A stretch of DNA of 64,000 nucleotides from Histoplasma ohiense (lineage: Eukaryota; Ascomycota; Eurotiomycetes; Onygenales; Ajellomycetaceae), in the NCBI GenBank assembly GCA_017607445.1, contig JAEVHH010000005.1, forward strand, positions 3,973,001 to 4,037,000, read 5' to 3'. The notes under the pieces were generated by a model, which saw only the letters and a list, made by a program, of their open reading frames with translations, made no database searches and was not told the DNA's origin. A program made the position numbers and the translations under genes. Positions 46,661 through 57,147 of this stretch are shown piece after piece; the first letter of the stretch is position 1, and each line of letters starts with the position of its first letter.

Positions 46661-49600
46661 ATGAGTCGCCATGGCATGGATCAGAACGACGAGATGTTTC
46701 TCACCTCCCCATCTGACCGCGACCCCCCGACTGTCTCCCCATTGAGAATTGTCAAACGAGATACTCCCTCCCCCGCCCAACTGCTGGCAATACCACGCAG
46801 CCTTCCGCGTTCAGTCCGCCTCCGCAAAGCCCACCCCCGCAAAACCCCCTGCCATACCCAGACGACCGTCCACGGCCGCATCATATTCAATCCTTTAGCC
46901 CCTCCAATACCAGGCCCCCTTATTCTGACCATGGGCCGTTGCCCTCCACTGTAAAACAATCGTCCAAACCCTCCTCGCCGCATTATTCTGGTTCAGGAGG
47001 ATCGAGTCCTGCTGACATACCTCCTTCTCTGCGGCCTCGGGAAAGACGAAATTCGAAGACAGCCCAGTCTAGTCTGGCGGAGAGAAGAGGAACAACTGGC
47101 CCAAAGCCCTTACCGGAGTCTCCAATACTTCAAACGTCAGATAAAGAAGGATTGTTTCAAAAACTTCCTCAGCGCCCACCAGGAGGAGGCGCGCACACTG
47201 GAGGCATGCCAGATCAACGGAGAAAACCTTCTGCGGAGGTGAACTCGTATCCAGATGTCCCCCAGCAATACTGGAATTCGCAAAGCAATGCTCCGGCTTC
47301 GTCGAGCCTAGCAGCCCCACAGCCAACCCATTCGGTCAATCGTCTCGGCTCTACCGCCTCGACCTCAACGACGAAAGCAAACCGCGGCTCTCCTCCTCCA
47401 CCAGAAACTCCAATTGTGCCTCCAGGTCGCTCCGATATTGAATCCCGATACGCTGCAGCAGGAATCGCCGGCACTTCGACTCTCACCAATCTCCAGGCTC
47501 AGAGTGCTGCGGCGCAACAGCGTGCCCAGCAGTATGCCGCTCCCCAAACACAAACCCACCTCTCTCAACCTCAGAACTCGACTCCCAGACCATGGACGCC
47601 GACAGAATTACCCGGTAGCCAACCGCATGGCCCACCAACCGTATATCAGGGACCCGTTCCCACATCCGTGCCTCCTCCGCAGACTTCAGGCCCGGCCAGC
47701 CATCCACCCCCAGGCCACCCTGCTGGCTACCATCAGAACCACAACCCACTAGAGGAAGATTTCCAGAGAATGAATTTGACTGCTTCTCCTCCTCCCGCGT
47801 ACTCCAGCCTTGGTGGACCAGGACCTGGTGGGTCTGCGCCCCACAGCTACCCAAATGAAAAGCAAGGCGCTGTCGCTATCGCAGGCGCTCATCCCGCCTC
47901 AATGATCGCGATGAGCACTGCAGCTATGACGCCATCTACTCTGGCACCCCATTCCCACACTCCTGCTCCGAGTACTCAGGGCCATCCAGCATTTGCCAAT
48001 GACCCCAGACAAGCTGATCCCCGCACTTCGCAACCAAATACCCAGAATGGCCATCCTGGTGTCCAACCAGCTCCTCTTAACGGCTCGCCTGCACCTCCTG
48101 GGCCCTCCCCAGCTTCCCCTCCTCCACTCCCTGAAGGCTGGATTGCACACTTGGATCCCAACTCCGGACAATACTATTACATTCACCTTCCCTCTCAATC
48201 TACCCAATGGGAATTTCCAAAGGGGCCGACTCCTCTCAACTTAAATGAACCCATGTCACCCGGAGTCACCACTTTTGGTGGCCACACAATTGCTTCCCCG
48301 GGCCTTTCTACGTTTGGGCCTAATCCGTTGGCATCGCCTGGACTATCTACCTTTGGACATCCACTAGGGTCACCGGGTCTCCCTATGACACCCGGGTATG
48401 AGGGAAGCGTTATGAGTATGAGTACTGCCTTCACTGGCCCACCACCTGCCAGCGGCGTTGAATTGTATAAAGTTGCCCCAACCAATGGAGTATACTTTGG
48501 CCCTTATCTTCGCTACACCAACATGGACATGGAACGTGGACTCTGGTTGGGCTCAATTCTACTGGTAACGGATGCACCCCAGCCGCCGACTATCCACATT
48601 CATCAGAGCGTGGACTTGTCTCCAAATCCGAGACAACTCAAAGGACTGCCAATTTCAACGCACCAGCGGTGGACTTTTTACAAATATAGCATTGACCTGA
48701 CCATGGAAGAGTACCCTGCCAAGTGGACATATGCGATCACCTCGCACCTAGGATGCACAAGATATGAATTCCTCGTCGCAGGTCGTAATGAAACCAACTG
48801 GCGCTTTATTGCAACATCTGGAAACGACTTCTCCCTTAGTGTGAGTGCCAATGAGAGAGCCCGCCTTGGTGGTGCTGGATACATGTGGAAAGATATCATG
48901 CAAAAACATACGGAATGCGGAGGCTTCCATGTCCACCTTGGACTTGGAAGCCAGATCAATGCCGATCGGATTTGGAAAGAGATCCCATCTCTCAAACAAT
49001 GGCTTACCATTAGCGGCAAGGAGCAGAGGAAAAGCGCAGTGTGGACCGCCGCCCATGAGGAGGATGTTACACATGCGTATTTCCACTACTATACAAGCCA
49101 CTTTGATCAACCGCACATGCGCGAAGCATTTGCTCAGATTCCTCATGTATTACAAGTTGACGATCATGATATGTATGCCTTTTTCCCCATTCAATATATG
49201 TTCGCACAGTTTTGATTGCATCCCTTTTTCTAATATACCTCTTTTTCAGTTTCGACGGGTTCGGTTCATATCCGGACCACATGCAGTTCTCGAATATGTT
49301 CAAGAACATCGGCAGAATCGGCATCGAGATGTATCTCCTTTTCCAGCACCATACAACTTTAGAGATTTTGCGCCATGTGAGCAACGATATGGACCTTTTT
49401 ACTATAACTGGAACAGGGTGGCATTTCGTTAAATTCCTTGGCCCTGCCATCGCTGTGGTAGGGCCTGATTGCCGTTCGGAAAGAAACCCTCATCAAGTCA
49501 TGGCAGGACCTACCTATCAGGGTCTCTTCCCCAAAGTTGTAACGCTACCTCCCAGCGTGCAACATTGCATCTGGATGATCTCCGTACCACCTATATACCC

Positions 49601-50493
49601 ACGGTTAGAGTCAACGGAGCACCTCGCGCAGACGATAGCTACCGGGAAAAAAGCTGTTACTGGAGCCTACAATGTCCTCGGTAAAGTGACCAGCTCCGTT
49701 GCTGGTGTTGTGGGTGCTAAGAACGCAGTGGGATCTGGGTTCAACTCTGTAAAAAGAGCTGTTGGTAAGTCCGGACTAATGGGTAGCGTTTTGAGTCCGT
49801 TTGGTGAAATTGAAATCCTCGATGAACTGCGGGATCAGTGGACTCATGACTCGAAGGTAAATTTCTTATCATTTATTTAGTTGCTGTCAATATGATAATA
49901 ATTTATTCACCTTTCTCTGCCAGGATCTTGAAAGAACCTATCTCATCCGCACCCTCCAAGGAATTGCCCACCAAAAGAGCATCCGAATGACTTTCCTCTC
50001 AGGCGCTGTCAACTGCTGCGGCGCTGGCCTCGTCCACGACCCCTCGCACCCAACTGACCACAAAACCATATACCAAATCATCTCCTCCTCCGTCGTCAAC
50101 ACGCCCCCACCATCCTATGTCATGAAACTCCTCCACGGCGGTAATAAAGCGCTCTACATTCCCGCAAACGGCCAACGAGCCACCCCCGGCACCGTCACAG
50201 ACACGAAGGAAGACATGATGGAGATCTTCCAGACGGATGTCACGGGTCAACCACGCGAACACCGCAAACTCATGGGCCGCCGTAATTACGTGGCCATCGT
50301 GGGATATGATCCGGAAAATGTACAGACGAATTACGGGTTAATGAGTCCAACAACACCGGGAATGATGGCGGCACCGGGCTCGTTTCCCAAGTTGAGTCTT
50401 GCAGTAGATTTCTTGGTGCAAGGGGAAGGTGCCTATGGAAATGTTGTTAAATTCGGACCGGTTATTGTGCCGAGTTTGGATTTGGGGAGGTAA
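46661..50493 (+). CDS. WW-domain protein with PhoD-like phosphatase domain (apparent frameshift near N-terminus)
   Basis: The ATG at 46661 has a good context and reads MSRHGMDQNDEMFLTSPSD and onward to about 46790. The main frame then continues one base out of step, through a Pro/Gln/Ser-rich region open from about 46716 that has no ATG of its own. One extra C in the C run near 46790 would join them. Exons after that end at 49172, then 49250-49856 and 49924-50493, giving about 1229 residues. The WW domain is LPEGWIAHLDPNSGQYYYIH followed by STQWEFPKG (about 490). The phosphatase part begins near 600 (GVYFGPYLRYTNMDMERGLWLGS), and the metal motif DDHDIFDGFGSYPDHMQF is restored across an intron. 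This fits the fungal PhoD-related family (PF19050 type), metal-dependent phosphatases of unknown substrate. The WW domain should bind proline-rich partners. Confidence 0.85.
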
Positions 50494-51012
50494 TTCTGAT
50501 TCGAGGTTAGAAGTATGGCATGTTGCATGAGCTATATATATTGATACCACGAGATCACTTCTTTGGTTTATATGTGGAACGTCTGGGGACGGTATCTTTC
50601 ACATTCGAATTTTTGCATATATATGTTCCTCCTTTTCCTTAATCTTGTGTGATTCGATACTTTTCCGGATTTGCGATGAAAATTGTTTTCTTTTTTGGTG
50701 TTATACCACATACATATGCCAAAGATTTTGTTTAACTACTCAGTTTGTTTCTATTTAGCAATCTTTTTTGAATATCATTTGATCAAGTCATTTTGTTTGC
50801 GAAACCTTAAAATGTCCATTGCTTCATTACGTCACATGACCGGAGCAGGTCGTGTGCCCCCAGTTAAACGTTCTAGTCCCTCCATGAGCCTTATTAAACT
50901 CCCAACCCAACCTATTGTCCATAGCCCAGAATGACTGAAGTTTCCCTATTTTTGTTACTAGATTACAAAGGGATGCAATGAACGCGTTGCTACCTGTCCA
51001 ACTACTGTCACG
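50494..51012. other. Intergenic region, no gene seen
   Basis: This lies between the WW/PhoD stop and the lipase start. It is AT-rich and should contain the WW/PhoD 3' end and the lipase promoter. Confidence 0.5.
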
Positions 51013-52602
51013 ATGAAGCTATTGCTCATCCTCTTTTTCTCCGCAATAATTCACAGCATCGCTGCAATCCTCCTGGAACATCGGGCCGATTATATTGATG
51101 ACACGACACGGAGTCCGAGGGAGATACGCACGATATCTAAGGAGCTGTTTACCTCTCTTGAGGAGCTTTCCCGTATTGTTGATATAACCTATTGCGTTGG
51201 GACGACAGGCGTGTACAAGCCATTCATTTGCGCTGGACGGTGTCATGAATTTGAAGGCTTTGAACTAGTCACGGTATGTAAATCCATGGAGCTTCAGCGA
51301 AATATCAGATATTGTCGCAAAGCATACGCCGTGTCATATCTTTTGCTACATATATATCTTGCTACGACTCGCTAATCACAAAAAAACAACCAAAAAAAAA
51401 AAAACGCAATGCAGACCTGGAACTCAGGGCCATTTCTCTCCGATTCATGCGGCTTTATCGTCCTCTCCCACTCACCATGGCGCAAACGCATCATCATAGG
51501 ATTCCGCGGCACCTACTCGATTGCAAACACCATCGCGGACCTCTCTGCTATCCCGCAGGTCTACGCTCCATACCCTGCCAAAAACCCAGCCTCGCCAGAC
51601 CAGCCACGCTGTATTAACTGCACTGTCCACGCCGGATTCATGGAATCGTGGAAGAATGCAAGACATTTACTGCTGAAGCCTCTAAAACAAACGATGGCGA
51701 AGTATCCCGATTACCAGCTGGTCCTGGTGGGACACTCGTTGGGCGGAGCCGTTGCCTCCCTTGCCGGCCTCGAGTTTCAGGTTCGGGGCTGGCAGCCACA
51801 AGTAACGACGTTTGGGGAGCCAAGGGTGGGAAATCAGGGGCTGGTGGAATATATAGATGTGGTATTCGGTCTAAAAAATTCGTCGCTATCGTTGAATTAC
51901 GACAATAAGCGGAATGCGGGGAACAGCGCCAACAAGACATTCTCTTATCACCGCGTCACGCACATTAACGACCCAGTCCCTCTTCTCCCTTTGTCGGAAT
52001 GGGGCTACCGACCTCACGCGGGCGAGATATATATCTCAAAACCGGATCTGCCTCCTAAGATCTCTGATATTCAGCACTGCGCGGGCGATGCAGACCCTGA
52101 ATGCATCGCTGGATCTGAACTAGCGGATAAACGATACTTACTGCCCTTCACCCTGGCTTTATCCACAGCCCAATTGAGAATGTCAGATGCCGGGCGCATT
52201 GGGAATGACGGGGATGATTACATGGATGATGATGATAATGTAATTATGGACACTACTATATCGCTTAACCATCAACAACAGCACCAGCAACAACTGCCCT
52301 TGTTATCGTCCGGACCGAGGCTGGGGGGTCGGATACAAGTCCGAGTCCAAGACCATGATAATGAAATCAACCAGGTCTTGACAGAGTGGAGCCCTATTCC
52401 TCACCGCTATCGGCTGTGGGAACTGCTGTTTGGGCACCGCGATTATTTTTGGCGGTTGGGGATTTGTTTCCCATCGCCGAAATGGGGTGAGAAGGCTCCT
52501 GGTGATCATGGTTTCTGGAAATGGTTTTGGAAATGGAAGTGGCCATGGGGAAGTTGGCGGGGGAAGAGCCGATGTGGTAGCAATGGGAATGGGTTGAATT
52601 AG
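51013..52602 (+). CDS. Secreted class 3 lipase with Trp/Lys-rich C-terminal tail
   Basis: Exons 51013-51273 and 51415-52602 (141-bp intron, GTATGT..ATGCAG) encode 482 residues. Residues 1-19 form a signal peptide. The nucleophile elbow is LVLVGHSLGGAVASLAG. The catalytic Asp is likely in HINDPVPLLP and His in RPHAGEIY, and RIIIGFRGTYS is the usual strand before the lid. This is the fungal lipase_3 family (PF01764), extracellular triacylglycerol or feruloyl esterase-type enzymes. The protein is longer than typical (about 300) because of a C-terminal extension from about residue 350. The extension has acidic and His/Gln-rich low complexity, then a segment at about 450-472 in which Trp alternates with Lys and Phe (WKWFWKWKWPWGSW). 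The intron 3' end carries an A-rich run. Catalysis is well supported; the role of the tail is unknown. Confidence 0.91.
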
Positions 52603-52613
52603 CTGCTAGATCC

Positions 52614-52636
52614 TTTTTTTTTTTTTTTTTTTTTTT
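52614..52636. repeat. Poly-T tract
   Basis: Twenty-three consecutive T begin 11 bp after the lipase stop codon. Confidence 0.85.
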
Positions 52637-53710
52637 GGCCTTGGATTTTCGGGTTTCGGGATTTTTCTTCATTGGTAGCGTGCTTTTTGTTGTTTTCCCA
52701 TTCATGTCCAATCTTCTTACTCCTGATTTTTCGGGGTTCATTTTTTACTTTTTTTTCTTTTTTTTCATTTTTCTTCTATACCCTTATGCAACGTCATTGT
52801 TTTTATTTTCTGGCTCTTGATGCCGGAAAATTTTCGGTCTTAGCAAAGCTACGGTTAACGGCATACCCTATTTCCAGCGTTTGGCATATATGATGATCCT
52901 GTTGGCAAGATTAGCATGGTTTTTGGTTAACTAATAAGAGCATATTTGAGGTTACTGGACATCGTGCTCTCTCGTGAAAGGTGATTCCTTGTTGACTTGG
53001 GGACACAGTCGACATCATGTGATTCTCCAATGGTGGACCAGAGGCTCCAGGACAGGTCTGCGCTAGCGTACACATCGAATCTTGGACAACAGGGAACACT
53101 GCATTTTCATGGGAGAATTGACTTGGACTTCCGAGACCAACATTCGGAGAGGTTGAACTTGCAGGGCGGAGTGAAACAGTATACAGTATCAAAGAGGAAA
53201 CCAGGCATGACACCTGGGAATGACACCTGATGACACATGCCAGCCAGTGGCGAGCGGGTTGCTCACTCCAGAGTTTGGCAATCAACATTGACAGGCTCCT
53301 TGCCCTTGTCACTGAACCTGCGGGGACCTTGAGATAGGTGCAACCAGTGCAGCCAGATGATGCTTGTTCTGTGCTTCCCTTCTGATGCTGATCTCACCAT
53401 CCCACCCATCCGGTTTGCTTGGAAGGTTTGAACAAGAGCTGCGGGGTCGAAGCTTATCTCTCGATTTTCGGGATTTTCAAGGTGGACTAAGACATATGCT
53501 GAACTTTCTTCTGCAACTCTTCACCCCTTTGGCAATCGGCTAAAGGACCGGCTGAGGCTGACAGAATCCGCAAATCTTCTCGTCACCTTGGTCCGCCAAG
53601 ATGATTGAGCCAGCCAGGAGAATGAAATCATTCAGCCCTCCAACGCTACATTGGCTCGTGCAGTTCTCGCAGTGATCAGCTTGCACGAACCACACTGCCA
53701 CAATAATGGG

Positions 53711-53716
<6 letters not shown>

Positions 53717-53744
<28 letters not shown>
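53717..53744. repeat. CT dinucleotide microsatellite
   Basis: About fourteen CT units, followed shortly by T-rich sequence. It lies in the gap between the lipase and arabinanase genes. Confidence 0.88.
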
Positions 53745-53750
<6 letters not shown>

Positions 53751-54254
53751 TTTTCTTCTTTTTTTTTTGTACCGTTCGCAACCTGAGCGTTGCTACGCGC
53801 TGTCAAGCACGTCTCTTTACAAAGTTCAGTTCCCCTCGGAGCTCTCATAGCACCTTCCTCAAAACAGGTTGCTGCGCATAGTGGGTGCTCAGCGAAGAAA
53901 TGCAATGATGCCGAGAACTTGGATCTTGTGACAGAGTTATCCAGAGACATTGTGTTGGGTATAACTCTCTTTCCTTTCCAATCCGCGCTGATGCCTGCAT
54001 TGGCCGGTTGCAGCCCATGCCCCATACCAACAGCTCGCCCGCGAGCTACTCCACAAAGCAATGACCAGGAATGCACAGATTAAGTTAACCCACATTCATG
54101 GAAATCCTTGGCGTCAATCTCGATATCTCAATTTTATTCTCTTTCTCTTTAAAGCTGCGCCATTCCCCTTCCCACTATTCACCTGACGAAAAGCTATCGA
54201 CTTTTCCTTTTGATATTTTTCAAACCCATAGTTCTATTGCAAATATTACCCACC

Positions 54255-55508
54255 ATGCTCTCACTCCATACCCCTTTGTTTATCCAGCTCCTCTTTTGGA
54301 CGCTTGTTCAAGGAGTTCCCAATCCGGAACCGTGTCGCGGCTCTTGCAATGGCCGAGACCCGGGTTTCATCCGACGGACGTCAGATGGGAAATATTTCCG
54401 CTTCCAGTCATACAATGGGATATCCATCTCGTCTGCTCCCTCGATGGAGGGCCCGTGGTCAGCTCCAAAATCCATGCTTCCACAGGGCTCATCGATAAAT
54501 CTTCCAGGAAAGCACGACCTCTGGGTAAGTGGTTGATGGTTTGGGAAAGGTGTAAACGGAAAGAAATTATGGAGTTTTGTGTTGATCATATGCAGGCTCC
54601 CGATGTTTACAAAGTTAACGATGAGTACCACGTTTACTACTCAGTGTCAACGCTTGGCTCGCGCAATTCTGCCATCGGGCTGGCAACCTCCCGAACCATG
54701 GAGCCAGGTTCTTGGACTGATCATGGCTCGATTGGTGTACAGACCACGACGAGCGATAACTTCAACGCCATTGACGGCAACCTCTTTGAGGATGGGGATG
54801 GCACATTCCGTTTCAATTTCGGATCTTATTGGGGCGGTATCTACCAGCTTGGGATGAATGGTGATGCGACCAAAGCATCATCGTTATCTTCAGCTATCAA
54901 CCTCGCCTACGAGCCAGGCTCGAACCACGACATCGAGGCTTCCTATCTCTACAGAAACAATGACGATTACTTTCTTTTCTTCTCTTGGGGGCAAGCCGGT
55001 GATTTTGATATTCATCCTCCTCCCAAAGGCAAAGAGTATCGCATCAAAGCCTGTCGGTCATCTAAAGCGTCTGGCCCTTTTGTGAGTCTTTTTCCATGTT
55101 GTTGTTCCTCGATTTTCATTTGGGGTAGTGTAGCTGATTCCGATACTAGACTGGTCCCGATGGACGTCCATGTACTGAAGGGGGAGGTATGACTGTCCTC
55201 GCAAGCCACGATGATATATTCGGACCAGGTGGCCAGTAAGTTTTGTTTCTTGTCCATTCCCATAATTTTCCCCGGTTGTTGTTGTTTCCTTTTACAACCA
55301 ACAAGTCAACCAGCGACAAGCGCTAAGTGAGTAAATGCTGATAATAAAACCCTATATTTTCTTGAACAGAGGAGTCATGACACACCCAGAGTACGGCCCG
55401 GTGCTCTACTATCACTACTCAAATACCAAGATCGGAATGTCGAACGCTGACCAACTTATTGGATGGAATCGCCTTGATTTTTCCAGCGGCTGGCCCGCAG
55501 TCGTATGA
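54255..55508 (+). CDS. Endo-1,5-alpha-L-arabinanase (glycoside hydrolase family 43)
   Basis: Four exons, 54255-54524, 54596-55081, 55150-55235 and 55370-55508, give 981 nt (326 residues), the normal size for secreted fungal arabinanases. A signal peptide covers about residues 1-20. The five-bladed propeller active-site acids are visible: Asp in CNGRDPGFIRR, Asp in NAIDGNLFEDG and Glu in NHDIEASYLY. HDLWAPDVYKVNDEYHVYYSVS and GRPCTEGGGMTVL are also family-typical. The enzyme cuts arabinan side chains of pectin, indicating plant-litter use. The ATG at 54255 is the first in frame with the signal peptide. Introns are all GT..AG in phase. No other pectinase gene is clustered with it here. Confidence 0.94.
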
Positions 55509-57027
55509 CAGAGGATTTCTCGTTTCTGGTTTTTATTTTATTTCTATTCCGTTCCCCTTCAGTTTCTTTTCGACGTGCACTCCATGGCACCTGACAGTTC
55601 TTGCATTTGACTTGAACTAATGCTGTCGATCTATACATTATTTTTAGACTAATGCTCAGGTCGAGAACAAATTCTTTGGAATCTCTCTAGAGCCATCAAC
55701 CCTACCCTCATCCAGACCCAAGTTCTTACGCAGTCACATGCGTCTTGTCGACCATTAACTTTTTCATACATTTTTTTCAAACCACCACTATGCACGGAGA
55801 TATATATATATATGTATATAATGCCAAACAATATATGATGACCATACTCCCGTATTCATATTCTGAAGAACCCTTTATGTGTGTGTTTCCTCGCTCTGGT
55901 TTTGGACTGTGATGTCTTATCCCATCTCCACGATATGCCCATAGTAGAAGGACGATTATTATTCTGAGCTGGTCCGCAAATGTATGAGACAACACACGTC
56001 GACCTAAGATGCCCCAAGGGTGAAACCCCACCCTTGCCGATCCTGTGGTGCCATCGCCTGGCCTGCGCCTCTTTATGCAGCTACCCTGATCAGCGAGCGG
56101 CTCAGCTGCCATGGCATCCCTCGAACCATCGAATCAAACATGCATCCAGAGTTTTCGTCTTGAGGTGAAGATCGTCTCCAAATCCGTCAGAATTTTCTGA
56201 TTGTCGTTAAGCTACTCCTCTCCCAGGCATGCTGCGTTGTCGTGGGATTTCTCAAATCATAGAAACTCAGATAGTTATTATGAAATTAAAATTAACGCCC
56301 ATCGACAGGATAATGAAGTAAGGTTGCGGCACCCTAAATTTTGCTCAGACGGAAGGCTTTTTTAGCTTGTGGGGAGGCTAAGTTAGTGTTTGGGGTTGGT
56401 AACTGACTAGTCAACGTTTGAATCTTTTGGTCTTTTATCAGTATGTTATACATCGTAGGGCGGAAGGATAGACCTATATATGGCAAAATGGGCGGATCAG
56501 GCCTGAAGGAGTGAGGTGTTTTGGTCAGTGTGCCATTTTGTTGACTGTGGTATCTTTCCGCTTTGCCCGTTTGTTGTGCAGAACGACTCCTGGTATTGAC
56601 ACCCCAAACATGCCCCCTTGCAACATTCTGCTGTCGAGTAGGAAAAAGAAAGAAAGGGCAAGGAAAGGAAATACAGCGTAAATCCATGTCCAAAATTTGG
56701 GGGATCGGGGAGAAGGGGTGGAGGATATGGGATCTCTCCGTTTGCATAGCGAGGTGACATAGCTGCCATTACGCCTGCTGGTTCTGGCGTATGAGGAATT
56801 CATGGGATTCCCGTCTCAGAATTCAGGCTGAATGGTTCCATGTTTCCCTTCTTGAGAGAATGCTACTCTGTATCATGCCTGTGCAATGCAGCAGTAAACT
56901 GCCTGTCTTGGGCTTTGTAAATGGATCTGGCATTGCAAACTTAATAATGAGGTGTGTGATTCGTAGTAATGATTCGTGTCAAATTGGCATAAATAAATAT
57001 AAAATATAGTAACGATCAAGAACTAAG
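55509..57027. other. Intergenic region, no gene seen
   Basis: No recognisable coding region. There is a short (AT)n patch near 55800, and ORFs at 56334-56803 lack domains. The right end is A-rich, forming the tRNA gene's downstream flank. Confidence 0.45.
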
Positions 57028-57064
57028 AAAAAAAAAATGAAGAAAAAATAAAATAAAAAGAAAA
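57028..57064 (-). terminator. RNA polymerase III terminator of tRNA-Glu
   Basis: On the minus strand, T4-T9 runs follow within 11-50 bases of the tRNA 3' end (A runs on the plus strand at 57061-57064, 57055-57059 and 57028-57037). Confidence 0.7.
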
Positions 57065-57075
57065 GAAAGCACTTT

Positions 57076-57147
57076 CTCCCATAGGGGGAATCGAACCCCC
57101 GGCTAGCGTGTGAGAGACGCTGATGTTAGCCACTACACCATATGGGA
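57076..57147 (-). tRNA. tRNA-Glu (anticodon CTC)
   Basis: The 72-nt cloverleaf has acceptor stem TCCCATA paired with TATGGGA and discriminator G. The D arm is GTGT..ACAT. The anticodon stem AGCGT/ACGCT encloses loop CTCTCAC, placing CTC at positions 34-36 (reads GAG). The T arm is GGGGG-TTCGATT-CCCCC. There is no intron, and CCA is not encoded. A pol III terminator follows. Confidence 0.96.

Larger units (their letters stand above)
52603..54254. other. Intergenic region, no gene seen
   Basis: This contains a T23 run directly after the lipase (52614-52636), a CT microsatellite and T-rich patches. ORFs on both strands (e.g. 53540-54083) are low complexity or lack domains. The right edge holds the arabinanase promoter. 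Confidence 0.45.

Noticed and set aside
53540..54083. Long ORFs on both strands around a CT microsatellite
   Set aside because: They depend on repeat-encoded residues (Arg-Glu or Leu-Ser runs) and show no domain.
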